Source: Gemmatimonas aurantiaca
GTDB lineage: Bacteria; Gemmatimonadota; Gemmatimonadetes; Gemmatimonadales; Gemmatimonadaceae
Length of the DNA stretch: 64,000 nucleotides
Assembly (NCBI RefSeq): GCF_037190085.1
Contig: NZ_JBBCJO010000005.1
Span: 806,001-870,000 of the forward strand
Direction of reading: 5' to 3'
The position numbers were made by a program, and so were the translations under genes. Position 1 is the stretch's first letter; every line of letters begins with the position of its first letter. Below the pieces are notes generated by a model that did not search any database, had not been told where the DNA came from, and worked only from the letters and a program-made list of their open reading frames with translations. Positions 8,098 through 16,378 of the stretch are shown piece by piece.

Positions 8098-9066
8098 ATG
8101 AGCGCCGCCACGGACGTTTCCGTCGCGTCCCCGAACCGGGGTTACAAGATCCTCTCCGGCACCGCCAATCAGCCGCTGGCCGAGGAGATTGCGCGCTCGC
8201 TCGGCACCGAGCTGTGCAAGGTCACCTGCACGCGGTTCGCCGATGGCGAAGTGTTCGTGCGCATCGACGAGAACATCCGCGGCCAGGATGTCTTCGTGGT
8301 GCAGCCCACGAATCCGCCCGGCGAGAACATGCTCGAACTGCTCCTGCTCATCGATGCCGCGCGTCGCGCGTCGGCCGCCCGCGTCACCGCGGTGCTGCCC
8401 TACACCGGCTATGCCCGCCAGGATCGCAAGGATCAGCCGCGCGTGGCGATCGGCGCCAAACTGATGGCCAATCTCATCGAGACCGCCGGCGCCAGTCGTG
8501 TGCTGGGTCTCGATTTTCATGCCCATCAGCTCCAGGGGTTCTTCGACGTTCCCGTCGACCACCTCTATGCGGCGCCGGTCTTCACGAACTACTTCCGCAG
8601 AAAGGGACTCAAGGACCTCGTGGTCGTCGCCCCCGACGTCGGCTCGGCCAAGATGGCGCGCGGTTTCGCCAAGCGACTCGATGCCACGTTCGCCATCATC
8701 GACAAGCGCCGTCCCAAGGCCAATGTCGCGGAAGTGATGAACGTCGTCGGTGAGGTGGAAGGTCGGGACTGTCTCGTCCCCGACGACATGATCGATACCG
8801 CGGGTACGGTCTCCGAGGCCGCGCGCGCGCTCAAGAATCTCGGCGCCAAGGACATCTACGTGTGTGCCACGCACGCCCTCTTCAGCGGCCCGGCCGTGGA
8901 GCGGTTGTCCAATGCGCCGATCAAGGAAGTGGTGGTCACCGATTCGATCAACCTGCCGCCGGAGCGCCGTTTCGACACGCTGCGCACACTGTCGGTGGGC
9001 GATCTGCTCGCGAAGGCCATCCGCTTCACCCACGCCGACCAGAGCGTGAGTGTGTTGTTCGAGTAG
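8098..9066 (+). CDS. prs: Ribose-phosphate pyrophosphokinase (PRPP synthase)
   Basis: 322 aa, usual class I length (about 315). It makes PRPP from ribose 5-phosphate and ATP, feeding purine, pyrimidine, NAD, His and Trp synthesis. Visible motifs are the ATP-binding FADGEVFVRI region, PYTGYARQDRK (flexible catalytic loop with the essential Lys/Arg region), DFHAHQLQGFF, and the PRPP-binding loop, here DDMIDTAGT in place of the commoner D-D-[IL]-D-T-G-G-T. Start ATG 8098 gives the expected N-terminus; an open frame extends upstream without support. First gene of the conserved prs-rplY-pth cluster. Confidence 0.97.
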   Translation: MSAATDVSVASPNRGYKILSGTANQPLAEEIARSLGTELCKVTCTRFADGEVFVRIDENIRGQDVFVVQPTNPPGENMLELLLLIDAARRASAARVTAVLPYTGYARQDRKDQPRVAIGAKLMANLIETAGASRVLGLDFHAHQLQGFFDVPVDHLYAAPVFTNYFRRKGLKDLVVVAPDVGSAKMARGFAKRLDATFAIIDKRRPKANVAEVMNVVGEVEGRDCLVPDDMIDTAGTVSEAARALKNLGAKDIYVCATHALFSGPAVERLSNAPIKEVVVTDSINLPPERRFDTLRTLSVGDLLAKAIRFTHADQSVSVLFE

Positions 9067-9084
9067 GTGCAGGTCAGTGCAATA

Positions 9085-9108
9085 GCAGGTGCAGGTGCAG
9101 GTGCAGGA
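9085..9108 (+). repeat. GCAGGT hexamer tandem repeat
   Basis: Four head-to-tail copies, the last ending in A instead of T, between prs and rplY. Short imperfect copies precede it. It sits in the 5' leader of rplY and is probably a slippage product. Confidence 0.8.
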
Positions 9109-9172
9109 CGCAGTATCGGCCGGGACGACCAGATCCGGTTACTCCCGAACCACTTTCTTCCGAGGTAGTTCC

Positions 9173-9805
9173 ATGGCAAACGTCACACTCAATGCATCTG
9201 CCCGTGCCGAAACCGGCAAGGGTGCGGCGCGCAAGATCCGTCAGGCCGGCAACATTCCGGCGGTCATCTATGGCCACGGCCGTGAGCCGCAGTCGCTCAC
9301 GACCAACGCCCGCGAGACCGAACGTCTGATCAAGAGCATCGCCGTCAGCAGCACCGTCATCGAGCTCGTCATCGATGGCAAGACGTCGCGCACGCTGATC
9401 CGCGAGATCCAGCGCCACCCGTTCAAGCGCACCATCCTGCACATCGACTTCCAGGAGCTGGTGGCTGGTGAGACGGTGGCGGTGAAGTGCCCCATCGTGT
9501 ACGTCGGCACGCCGGAAGGCGTGCGTCTCGAGGGCGGCATCCTCGATCAGATCATGCACGAGCTCTCCATCGAAGTGGATCCGGCCAACATCCCGAACCA
9601 CATCGACGTGGACATCTCGGGCGTGAAGCTCGGCAAGTCGCTGCACGTGGCCGATCTCAAGCTGCCCGCCGGCATCAAGGTGCTGGACGACGCCGGCGCG
9701 ACGGTGTGTGTGGTGCAGCCGCCCAAGGTGCACGAGGAAGCCCCGGCCGATGGCGCCGCCGAACCGGAGCTCATCCGCAAGCCGAAGCCGGAAGACACCA
9801 AGTAA
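9173..9805 (+). CDS. rplY: 50S ribosomal protein L25 (long, general-stress/Ctc form)
   Basis: 210 aa from ATG 9173. The N-terminal 5S-rRNA-binding domain has LNASARAETGKGAARKIRQ and NIPAVIYGHG, as in L25/TL5/CTC. A C-terminal beta domain of about 100 residues, with PIVYVGTPEGV, and a short charged tail distinguish the long form from the 94-aa E. coli protein. It binds 5S rRNA in the central protuberance. Lies between prs and pth, as in many bacteria. Confidence 0.95.
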   Translation: MANVTLNASARAETGKGAARKIRQAGNIPAVIYGHGREPQSLTTNARETERLIKSIAVSSTVIELVIDGKTSRTLIREIQRHPFKRTILHIDFQELVAGETVAVKCPIVYVGTPEGVRLEGGILDQIMHELSIEVDPANIPNHIDVDISGVKLGKSLHVADLKLPAGIKVLDDAGATVCVVQPPKVHEEAPADGAAEPELIRKPKPEDTK

Positions 9806-9823
9806 TTCCGGTCGCGTTTCATT

Positions 9824-9883
9824 CGCGGGGCGCGGAGTCCGTCCGGCATGGTCACCCCACGCTGGCGCATTCCGCGCCCCGCG
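9824..9883 (+). other. 13-bp-stem hairpin between rplY and pth
   Basis: CGCGGGGCGCGGA (9824-9836) and TCCGCGCCCCGCG (9871-9883) pair perfectly around a 34-base loop, ending 15 bases before the pth start. No T-tract follows. It could limit translation or read-through into pth. Confidence 0.6.
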
Positions 9884-9898
9884 CGTCTTCCTCTGCGT

Positions 9899-10471
9899 AT
9901 GAAAGTCATCGTTGGACTGGGCAACCCGGGTCGTGAATACGAGGACACCCGCCACAATGTGGGATGGTGGCTGGTCGATCATCTCGCCGCCCACTGGCAT
10001 TTCGATCCGTGGCGCAAGGACGGTGACGCCGTCTCCACGACCGGATTGGTGGGCACGAAGAAGGTCAAGCTGGTCAAGCCGCAGACGTACATGAATCTGA
10101 GCGGCGCCGTGTTGCGTCCCTATCTCAAACGCGAAGGGTGGACACCGGCGCAGGATCTGCTCGTGATCGTCGACGAAGTGGCCGTGCCCGTGGGCGAGTA
10201 CCGTCTGCGCGCGGCGGGCAGCCCGGGCGGACACAATGGCCTCAAGAGCATCGAAGCACATCTCAAGACGGCCACCTATCCGCGATTGCGCATCGGCATC
10301 CGTCCTGTCGATGAACGGCGCCAGATCGGCGATCTGGCCGACTTCGTGCTGCGTGGCATGCCCCGCGACGAGCGGGAACTCGTCGATGCTCTGCTGCCGC
10401 GGCTCACGCAGGCCGTCGAGCTCTGGATCAGTGACGGCACCGAAAAGGCCGTGAGTACGATGGGGCGATAG
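9899..10471 (+). CDS. pth: Peptidyl-tRNA hydrolase
   Basis: 190 aa. Releases tRNA from peptidyl-tRNA that has dropped off ribosomes. The catalytic GLGNPGREYEDTRHNVG motif includes His19; MNLSG and GGHNGLKS carry the tRNA/peptide-binding Asn residues; VIVDEVAVP corresponds to the HDELDLP segment with the catalytic-site Asp kept. The open frame reaches back to 9848, but ATG 9899 gives the standard N-terminus. Converges with the following lipoprotein gene with only 12 bases between stops. Confidence 0.96.
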   Translation: MKVIVGLGNPGREYEDTRHNVGWWLVDHLAAHWHFDPWRKDGDAVSTTGLVGTKKVKLVKPQTYMNLSGAVLRPYLKREGWTPAQDLLVIVDEVAVPVGEYRLRAAGSPGGHNGLKSIEAHLKTATYPRLRIGIRPVDERRQIGDLADFVLRGMPRDERELVDALLPRLTQAVELWISDGTEKAVSTMGR

Positions 10472-10483
10472 TACCCCGGGCCG

Positions 10484-11308
10484 TCACCTGTCGGGACCGA
10501 CCTTGCCCGGCAGTGACAGATTCCCCGATGCAACCTTGTAGACGTTGGTGACACACAGGAGCGGCGCATGCAGATTCGCATTGACGCGCAGCCCCGCCGT
10601 GACACCATCGAACGACGCCGTCGCGAGCGCGCCGATCTTTTCGAGCGGGATATGCACTTCGACGAGATCACCCGCGAGATCGGTCCGATAGTCGGGGCTG
10701 TCGATCAGCAACGGCACACCGGGCCATGTGTCCGGGAGCTTCGGCTTGGTCCCCTCGGGAATGTCCTTCACCTTGAGGCCACCCGGACATGCCGGATCTT
10801 CATTGAGCACCACCCAATGCGCATGCCAGCGATCACGGTTCGTGCCGCTGTTTGCCGCATCGTCGAAATCGGGGTGGAACGTCGCCGCCAGCGCGACAAT
10901 GCCCTGATCGGGATCGAAGCCCGCATCGGACGAATTGAGCGATGTCGGCCATACGTACGCATACACCTCCGATCCCTCGAACTTGCCGGTGGCCCGCGGC
11001 GTCGTTTTGCCCGCGTCGGCGCGCACGCGTGTCCGGAAGATCGCATTCCCACCGCTGGTGACGATGCGCGTTTCGACGATATCGAACGACGCCAGAACGG
11101 TGTCGCTGCTGACGACCGTGATCCCGCGTGCGGTCGTGGTGTCTTTCGATGCCGTTTCCCGCATCGATGAATCGGCCGGTGCGCAGGCCGTCATGACCAG
11201 CATTCCTGCCAGAGCACTCCATGTGGAAGTGTTCCGGCGTACGTCCCGGCGGGTGATCGTGTGCATGTGAGTATGGGGCTCCCGGTGAGCGTTGATGTGA
11301 GCGTTCAT
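10484..11308 (-). CDS. Uncharacterised lipoprotein co-transcribed with MarR regulator
   Basis: 274 aa. Start ATG 11308 has AGGAGG seven bases upstream. The N-terminus is His-rich, then a hydrophobic stretch ends in a lipobox (MTAC, Cys42). The mature part is soluble, with DRWHAHWVVLNEDPACPGG and PLLCVTNVYKV; two Cys and several His/Trp could bind a metal or cofactor. No family is recognised. It follows the MarR gene by 29 bases, so it is the likely regulated target or partner of that repressor. Its role in the envelope is unknown; sensing or binding the same ligand as the regulator is possible but unproven. Confidence 0.75.
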   Translation of the reverse strand: MNAHINAHREPHTHMHTITRRDVRRNTSTWSALAGMLVMTACAPADSSMRETASKDTTTARGITVVSSDTVLASFDIVETRIVTSGGNAIFRTRVRADAGKTTPRATGKFEGSEVYAYVWPTSLNSSDAGFDPDQGIVALAATFHPDFDDAANSGTNRDRWHAHWVVLNEDPACPGGLKVKDIPEGTKPKLPDTWPGVPLLIDSPDYRTDLAGDLVEVHIPLEKIGALATASFDGVTAGLRVNANLHAPLLCVTNVYKVASGNLSLPGKVGPDR

Positions 11309-11337
11309 GAGAAGGCCTCCTGATGTCCGCACGGATA

Positions 11338-12012
11338 TCAGCGCAGAGGTTGGGCGTGGAGCATCGGCGATCGCTCCGCGAGCGACGTCCACGCGGTGTG
11401 TTGAACGACGGCATCGGCCGTCTCGTGTTCGCCGCAATCGAGCCGCAGATCGCGACTGCCGAAGGCGGCGTCCACGAACGCGCAGTGGTGGGGGTGGGCC
11501 GCGTCGGCATGGACGTGCGGGCGGAAATGACGGCAGGAGACACACATGCGCTGCACCGGAATGGCGCCCGAGGTCTGCAGTTGCCGGATGAGCGCGATCT
11601 GCGTGAGCAACAGCGCTTCCTGTGCGACCGATGGCAACGACGCGAGCGCGTCGCCGACCTGGGAGGCAGCGTGGGCGATCTCCTCGCCCACACGAACGCC
11701 CTCCGGCGTGGCCCGGATGATCACCGCGCGTTGATCGGCCGGATCGGCGGCGCGCCACACGAGACCTTTGCGGACGAGCGCATTCAGCGTATCGGTGATG
11801 CTCGCCGCCGAGATCGCGAGATGCGCGGCAATCTCTTTGGGTCGAAGTCCTGCTGGCCGGCCGGTCAGCAACGCCAGCACCTGCGCCTGCGTGGGATTCA
11901 GCCCCGCGTCACCCGAGGCCGCCCACAGATCGGCCCGTCCCACGAATGCGATACGGTCGAACCCCTCCCGGAGGCGGAGGAGAATCGGATCGGATTGTGA
12001 CGCTGTGTCCAT
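11338..12012 (-). CDS. MarR-family regulator with C-terminal Cys/His-rich domain
   Basis: 224 aa; ordinary MarR proteins are 140-160 aa. The winged helix covers about 35-110: PKEIAAHLAISAASITDTLN is the helix-turn-helix and DPADQRAVIIRATPEG the wing. The extra C-terminal part (about 155-200) has Cys157, Cys160, Cys177 and Cys193, with His at 162, 166, 168, 173, 175, 176 and 196, in the order C-x2-C-x-H...H-H-C...L-R-L-D-C. This looks like a metal- or redox-binding module. Likely autorepresses through the palindrome in its promoter. Co-transcribed with the downstream lipoprotein. Effector unknown. Confidence 0.88.
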   Translation of the reverse strand: MDTASQSDPILLRLREGFDRIAFVGRADLWAASGDAGLNPTQAQVLALLTGRPAGLRPKEIAAHLAISAASITDTLNALVRKGLVWRAADPADQRAVIIRATPEGVRVGEEIAHAASQVGDALASLPSVAQEALLLTQIALIRQLQTSGAIPVQRMCVSCRHFRPHVHADAAHPHHCAFVDAAFGSRDLRLDCGEHETADAVVQHTAWTSLAERSPMLHAQPLR

Positions 12013-12018
12013 GGAGAC

Positions 12019-12047
12019 ATTATTTAGGAGTCCTAACTATTTGTCAA
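12019..12047 (-). promoter_or_regulatory. MarR promoter with TTAGGA-G-TCCTAA operator
   Basis: On the minus strand TTGACA (12042-12047), 17 bases, AATAAT (12019-12024). A perfect 13-bp palindrome TTAGGAGTCCTAA (12024-12036) lies in the spacer, where a bound dimer would block RNA polymerase. Only six bases separate the -10 from the ATG, so the mRNA would be leaderless. Confidence 0.75.
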
Positions 12048-12103
12048 GAGTGAATCAATTGAGGGGGTCGCGCGAGGGACATAGGCGATGGTGCGGCCGG
12101 GTG

Positions 12104-13213
12104 CTATGTCCGGAGCCAGATCACGAGGCTCACGTAGCCACACTCGCGTGTGAATCCCAACTCATACCCCGTGGGCGTGAGAATCTGCCGATTGCCGCCG
12201 TTGGCGATGCTCGTCGGTCCGCGAGTACCGGGCCTGAACTTGACGTCCGGTCTCGACACTTCGACGAACTCGATGGCGCCGAGATCCACCGACACGAGTG
12301 GAACGGACCAGGTCCAGCCGTTGGCTTTCACCGTGACTTCACAGGCACCGGAGATTCCGGCGGTCTGCCACCGGCGGGCAAGTTGTGCCAGATCGGTGAT
12401 CCCCATCTCATGCAATCCATCGCGGGTGTAGTACTGCGTGTTGATCGACTTGAGCCGGACCATACGCCGACCCAGTTCGAAGAGCTGCACAGCTTCGGCC
12501 GGATTGGGGGGAGCCTCGGCGGGCTCCATCCACACCGCGATCTGCCGGCCACTGTCCTTGGGCACAGTCACGCCGATGGCCTGACTGGCGAAGGAGTCCC
12601 GCTCGATCCGGATCATGTAGGCGGCGGCCTTGAGCGACAGATGGAAGCGTCCCTGCGCGTTGGTGGTCGTACGCTGGCCGCTGCCGACGACCATCACCCG
12701 GGCGCCGGCCAGCGGCCGGAGCGCCGTATCGGACACGACCCCCGAGAGGCCCCCACGCTCGGCCTGCGACACCACCGCGGCCAAGCGGGTCGTCACGGGC
12801 TCGAGCGGCAACGTGATCATGGACGTGAGAGGCGTGATCTGCACCCGCAGACTGGAAGGCAGATACCCGACACGACGCACGCCCAGGCCGTAGATGCCTA
12901 CGGGCACCTGTTCCAGAAACGCCAGACCTGCGGCATTGGTGAGCAACCGACGCTCGAGCTCAACGACGAACACCTCCGCGTTGGCCAGCGGCTGATCCTG
13001 GTCATCGAGCACCTGGAAGATGACCCGCTCCACGATCGTGTCCTGCACCGGCGACACACCGCTCCTCACAATCGTGTCCTGCACGGGCGCGGCCGCGCGG
13101 TGGGCCTCTCCGTCAACGCCGTGCGCGGGCGCTGCCCGCAGACCTGCGGGCCACACCAACAGCATGGCCAGCAGGATCAGCGCGTATCGAACACACCAGG
13201 ACAGTGCACACAT
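12104..13213 (-). CDS. Secreted protein with carboxypeptidase-regulatory repeats and plug-like tail
   Basis: 369 aa from ATG 13213, which has GGAGGG eight bases upstream; a longer frame starts at 13252. A signal sequence ends near AGLRAAPA. Two CarboxypepD_reg-type beta-sandwich repeats follow: one around IFQVLDDQDQPLANAEVFV, one around LSGVVSDTALRPLAGARVMV. The C-terminal ~130 residues resemble the plug of TonB receptors (AIEFVEVSRPD, then a Cys and YVSLVIWLRT at the end) but no barrel follows. A paralogous architecture occurs at 40720-41646. Function unknown; probably outer-membrane or periplasmic. Confidence 0.75.
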   Translation of the reverse strand: MCALSWCVRYALILLAMLLVWPAGLRAAPAHGVDGEAHRAAAPVQDTIVRSGVSPVQDTIVERVIFQVLDDQDQPLANAEVFVVELERRLLTNAAGLAFLEQVPVGIYGLGVRRVGYLPSSLRVQITPLTSMITLPLEPVTTRLAAVVSQAERGGLSGVVSDTALRPLAGARVMVVGSGQRTTTNAQGRFHLSLKAAAYMIRIERDSFASQAIGVTVPKDSGRQIAVWMEPAEAPPNPAEAVQLFELGRRMVRLKSINTQYYTRDGLHEMGITDLAQLARRWQTAGISGACEVTVKANGWTWSVPLVSVDLGAIEFVEVSRPDVKFRPGTRGPTSIANGGNRQILTPTGYELGFTRECGYVSLVIWLRT

Positions 13214-13351
13214 GCAGAACGCCCTCCAATCGGGAGACATGCGGGCAAACATACCGCGGGCCTCGGATGGAGGGAGGATGAAGGGAGGCGCAGGTGGCCT
13301 GACGACAGCCGGACTCGCCTCCCACTCAGCCGAAACGCCCTGCTCGCTCCC

Positions 13352-15016
13352 CTACCGCAATCGCGGATTCGTCTGGCGCGGCGCCTTCTGACACGTGGGC
13401 CACGCGAATGCGCCACCACCACCAGGACCGGCACCCGCACCACCCTGCGGACGGATCTGTTCGGCGGTCGCCCGTTCCCGCGTGATGGTGCTCGCGTCGT
13501 TGGCCGCGAGATAGGCCAGCATCGCGGTCAACGTCGCATTGAAGCGCAGATCGTCGAACACGATCTTGTCGTACGTGTCGCGATTGGTGTGCCAGGTATA
13601 GCTGCCGTAGTCCCAGCTCACCCCACCCAGTCCGAACGCCGGCGCCCCATAGCAGGCGAAGCTGGCGTCATCACTGCCGCCACCGCTGGGTGAACCGGGA
13701 ATGCGCGGCGTGATCGCTGCTGACATCTCGGTTGGCAATGCAGCCAGCCACTGACGCAGATGTTCGCCCGCGTTGGGCAGTCCACCGGCATTGACGCTCT
13801 GCACGCGTCCGGTGCCGTTGTCCTGATTGAACAGCGCCTGCAACCCCCGCACCACTTCCGGATGATCCTCGGTGAACGCGCGTGAGCCCACGAGGCCGTG
13901 CTCCTCGGCCGTCCAGTGTCCGATGAGAATGGTGCGCTTGGGCCTGGGATACACCGTCGACAGGATGCGCATGGCTTCCAGCATCGTGAGCGATCCGGTG
14001 CCGTTGTCGGTGGCCCCCGATCCGCCGTCGAACGAATCGAAATGTCCCGACAGCACCACGTATTCATCGGGCTTCTCGGTGCCGCGGATCATGCCGATGG
14101 TGTTGAAGATCGGCTGCTCACCCAGCAGATCGGCATCGAGATTGAGCCGCACCGTGGGCGCCTGCCGGTTCTCGGTGAGCCGGAAGACGAGTCCATAGTC
14201 TTCACAGGACAGACCGATGGCCGGCGCCTTCGTGTTGTAGCTCTCGAAGACATCGATGGTGCCCCACGCATTCTTCGGACGCGAAGTGATGACGCCCGCC
14301 ACCCCACCTTCTTCGAGACGCATGCCCAGACTGCCGGTGCCCAGTGCGTTGGAATAGCCGGTGCCCCGCACACTGGTGCCGCCCCACTCGCGATTCACGT
14401 CGGCGCGCAGGCTGTCCATGCGCGCCTTCGAGGCCGGTGTGGCGTGCTGCTGCCAGTTGTCGGTGGGACGGCAGGTCGGCTGCGGCGCGGACACGAGCAC
14501 GAACTTGCCCTTCGCCTGCGGCAACCATTTCACGAACTCGGTGCTGTCGGCAAAGCGGGGCAGGATCACCGTGGGTGCCGTGACATCCTTGCTCTTCGTG
14601 CCCGGGCTCCACGCCAGCATGGTGCCTTCGAGCGTGCGCTGACGCGGCGTGACGAGATCGATGTGCGAATGGCCACGACGCCAGCCGCGCCAGGTACCGA
14701 TCTTTTCGTTGCGTCCCTCCACGCCCCACTGCTTGTAGAGCGACAGCAGCCAGTCGTTGGCCATCTTCTGGCGCGCGGTGCCCGTGAGACGCGGGCCGAT
14801 GGAATCGAGCAGCACCTGCGCGAGACGCTGCACCTGCGAACTGTCCATTCCCTGTGCCCAGATGCGCCGGAGAGTGGCGTCGTTGGTGGGAAAGGTGGGG
14901 GTCTGCGCGCCGAGGGACGGGACGGCCGGGGCCTGGACCACGAGACCGAGGGCCAGGATCCCCAGCCAGGAACGCCTGATATGCCGGACACCGGGCGAGG
15001 AAGAACGCGATTTCAT
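13352..15016 (-). CDS. Secreted M28-family zinc metallopeptidase
   Basis: 554 aa from ATG 15016; a signal peptide ends near SLGAQ. A protease-associated-type insert precedes the catalytic domain. Two-zinc ligands of M28 are present: His325 (LSGHFDS), Asp337 (GATDNGTG), Glu371/372 (AEEHG, general base and ligand), Asp399 (NQDNGTG) and His476 (WHTNRDT). These are aminopeptidases or carboxypeptidases acting in periplasm or outside. The C-terminus has a Gly-rich stretch. It is divergent from the BNR-type lipoprotein, with 90 bp between starts, and a second M28 peptidase lies downstream of that gene. Confidence 0.88.
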   Translation of the reverse strand: MKSRSSSPGVRHIRRSWLGILALGLVVQAPAVPSLGAQTPTFPTNDATLRRIWAQGMDSSQVQRLAQVLLDSIGPRLTGTARQKMANDWLLSLYKQWGVEGRNEKIGTWRGWRRGHSHIDLVTPRQRTLEGTMLAWSPGTKSKDVTAPTVILPRFADSTEFVKWLPQAKGKFVLVSAPQPTCRPTDNWQQHATPASKARMDSLRADVNREWGGTSVRGTGYSNALGTGSLGMRLEEGGVAGVITSRPKNAWGTIDVFESYNTKAPAIGLSCEDYGLVFRLTENRQAPTVRLNLDADLLGEQPIFNTIGMIRGTEKPDEYVVLSGHFDSFDGGSGATDNGTGSLTMLEAMRILSTVYPRPKRTILIGHWTAEEHGLVGSRAFTEDHPEVVRGLQALFNQDNGTGRVQSVNAGGLPNAGEHLRQWLAALPTEMSAAITPRIPGSPSGGGSDDASFACYGAPAFGLGGVSWDYGSYTWHTNRDTYDKIVFDDLRFNATLTAMLAYLAANDASTITRERATAEQIRPQGGAGAGPGGGGAFAWPTCQKAPRQTNPRLR

Positions 15017-15106
15017 GAGGGAGAGCTTCAGGAAGCGCTGCAGGGAGGGAGGCGCCACGGTCGTGGCGGGTTGAGAACTGGCTGCCGGGAGCGGAGCTTT
15101 CGGATC

Positions 15107-16378
15107 ATGACCCGCACACTCCGCCCCCCGCATCTCCTGATTCTACTGCCTGTCCTCCTCCTGTGCGCCCCGCTGGCGTGCACGTCGGGGAGCGATCAGG
15201 CAGGGACCGCCACCGCCACGTCGCTCGATCTCGGTGCGCCGGTCGACATGTCTTCACCCACGCTCGCCGGCAGCAACACGCCGCATCTCGCCGTCACGGC
15301 CGATCGCACACTGCTGCTGTCCTGGACCCAGCGCGGTGCGGATTCCACGACCTCCATCCGGATGGCCGCCTGGAAGGATTCCACCTGGGACTCCACGCGC
15401 ACCATCGCCACCGCGCGTCCGTTCTTCGTGAACTGGGCCGACTTTCCCGTGATCACGGCGCTGGGCAATGGCGATGTCGCCGCGCACTGGCTGGAGCGGG
15501 AAGGTGGCAGCAAATACGCCTACGGCATCCGCGTGGTGCGTTCGAAGGACCAGGGACGGACCTGGGGCGCCGCGGTCACGCCGCACACCGACGGGCTGGC
15601 GGCGGAACATGGTTTCGTGTCGATGTGGGCTGAAGGAGCGGATCGCATCGGGCTGGTGTGGCTCGATGGTCGCAAGAGCGCCATGGCCGATTCGGCGCGA
15701 GAAATGACCATCCGGTCGGCGGCCATTGCGCCCGATGGCACACTCGAACGGGAATCGCTCATCGATGCACGAAGCTGCGACTGCTGCCAGACGGGGACCG
15801 CCCCCACCCGTGGCGGTCGCGTGATCGCCTACCGCGACCGCACGGCAGAAGAGATCCGCGACATCGTCGTGGTACGCGCCACCACAACGGGGTGGACGGA
15901 GCCGCAGAAGGTGCACGACGACGACTGGCACTATCCCGGATGTCCGGTGAACGGTCCACAGGTGGCGTCGCTGGGTGACACCGTGGCCGTCGCCTGGTAC
16001 ACCGCGGCACACGACACCGCGCGGGTCTATGTCGCCCGGTCGCTGGACGGTGGGGCAACGTTCGGGGCGCCCGTGCGGGTCGACGAAGGCAATCCGATCG
16101 GACGGGTCGACGTGTTGCTCGACGATCAGGCGCGCCCGGTGGTGGTGTGGCTCGAACAGCGGTCCCCCGAGCAGGCCGATGTCCTGGTCCGCCGCGTGGG
16201 ACCCGACGGCACACGCGGGGTACCTCAGATCATCGCCAGCACCAGCGGCGCGCGGCAGAGCGGATTCCCGCGCATCGCGCGCCACGGTGATGCGCTCATT
16301 GCCGCGTACACGACGGTGACACCGACCATGACGGTGCGGATCGCGCGTGTTCCTCTTTCTCCAGCTTCCAAGCCATGA
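15107..16378 (+). CDS. BNR/sialidase-like beta-propeller lipoprotein
   Basis: 423 aa. Signal peptide with lipobox APLAC (Cys25). The body has repeated strand-turn motifs such as SKDQGRTWGA and SLDGGATFGAP, which are Asp-box (BNR) repeats of six-bladed propellers; the classical sialidase Arg triad is not evident, so sialidase activity is not claimed. A central CDCCQTG motif, with a further Cys at GCPVNGP, may bind metal. Its stop overlaps the start of the next M28 peptidase (ATGA), so the two are translationally coupled and may work on the same extracellular substrate. Confidence 0.75.
   Translation: MTRTLRPPHLLILLPVLLLCAPLACTSGSDQAGTATATSLDLGAPVDMSSPTLAGSNTPHLAVTADRTLLLSWTQRGADSTTSIRMAAWKDSTWDSTRTIATARPFFVNWADFPVITALGNGDVAAHWLEREGGSKYAYGIRVVRSKDQGRTWGAAVTPHTDGLAAEHGFVSMWAEGADRIGLVWLDGRKSAMADSAREMTIRSAAIAPDGTLERESLIDARSCDCCQTGTAPTRGGRVIAYRDRTAEEIRDIVVVRATTTGWTEPQKVHDDDWHYPGCPVNGPQVASLGDTVAVAWYTAAHDTARVYVARSLDGGATFGAPVRVDEGNPIGRVDVLLDDQARPVVVWLEQRSPEQADVLVRRVGPDGTRGVPQIIASTSGARQSGFPRIARHGDALIAAYTTVTPTMTVRIARVPLSPASKP

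Noticed and set aside
9085..9108. Short hexamer array as CRISPR
   Set aside because: Direct head-to-tail hexamers without spacers; no cas genes in the window.
11768..13693. 641-codon open frame on the plus strand
   Set aside because: It runs antisense through the MarR, plug-like and peptidase genes, has no recognisable domain, and is rich in Arg/His/Pro as expected of a shadow frame in high-GC DNA.
15107..16378. Calling the BNR lipoprotein a sialidase
   Set aside because: Asp-box-like turns are present but the Arg triad and Tyr nucleophile cannot be identified.
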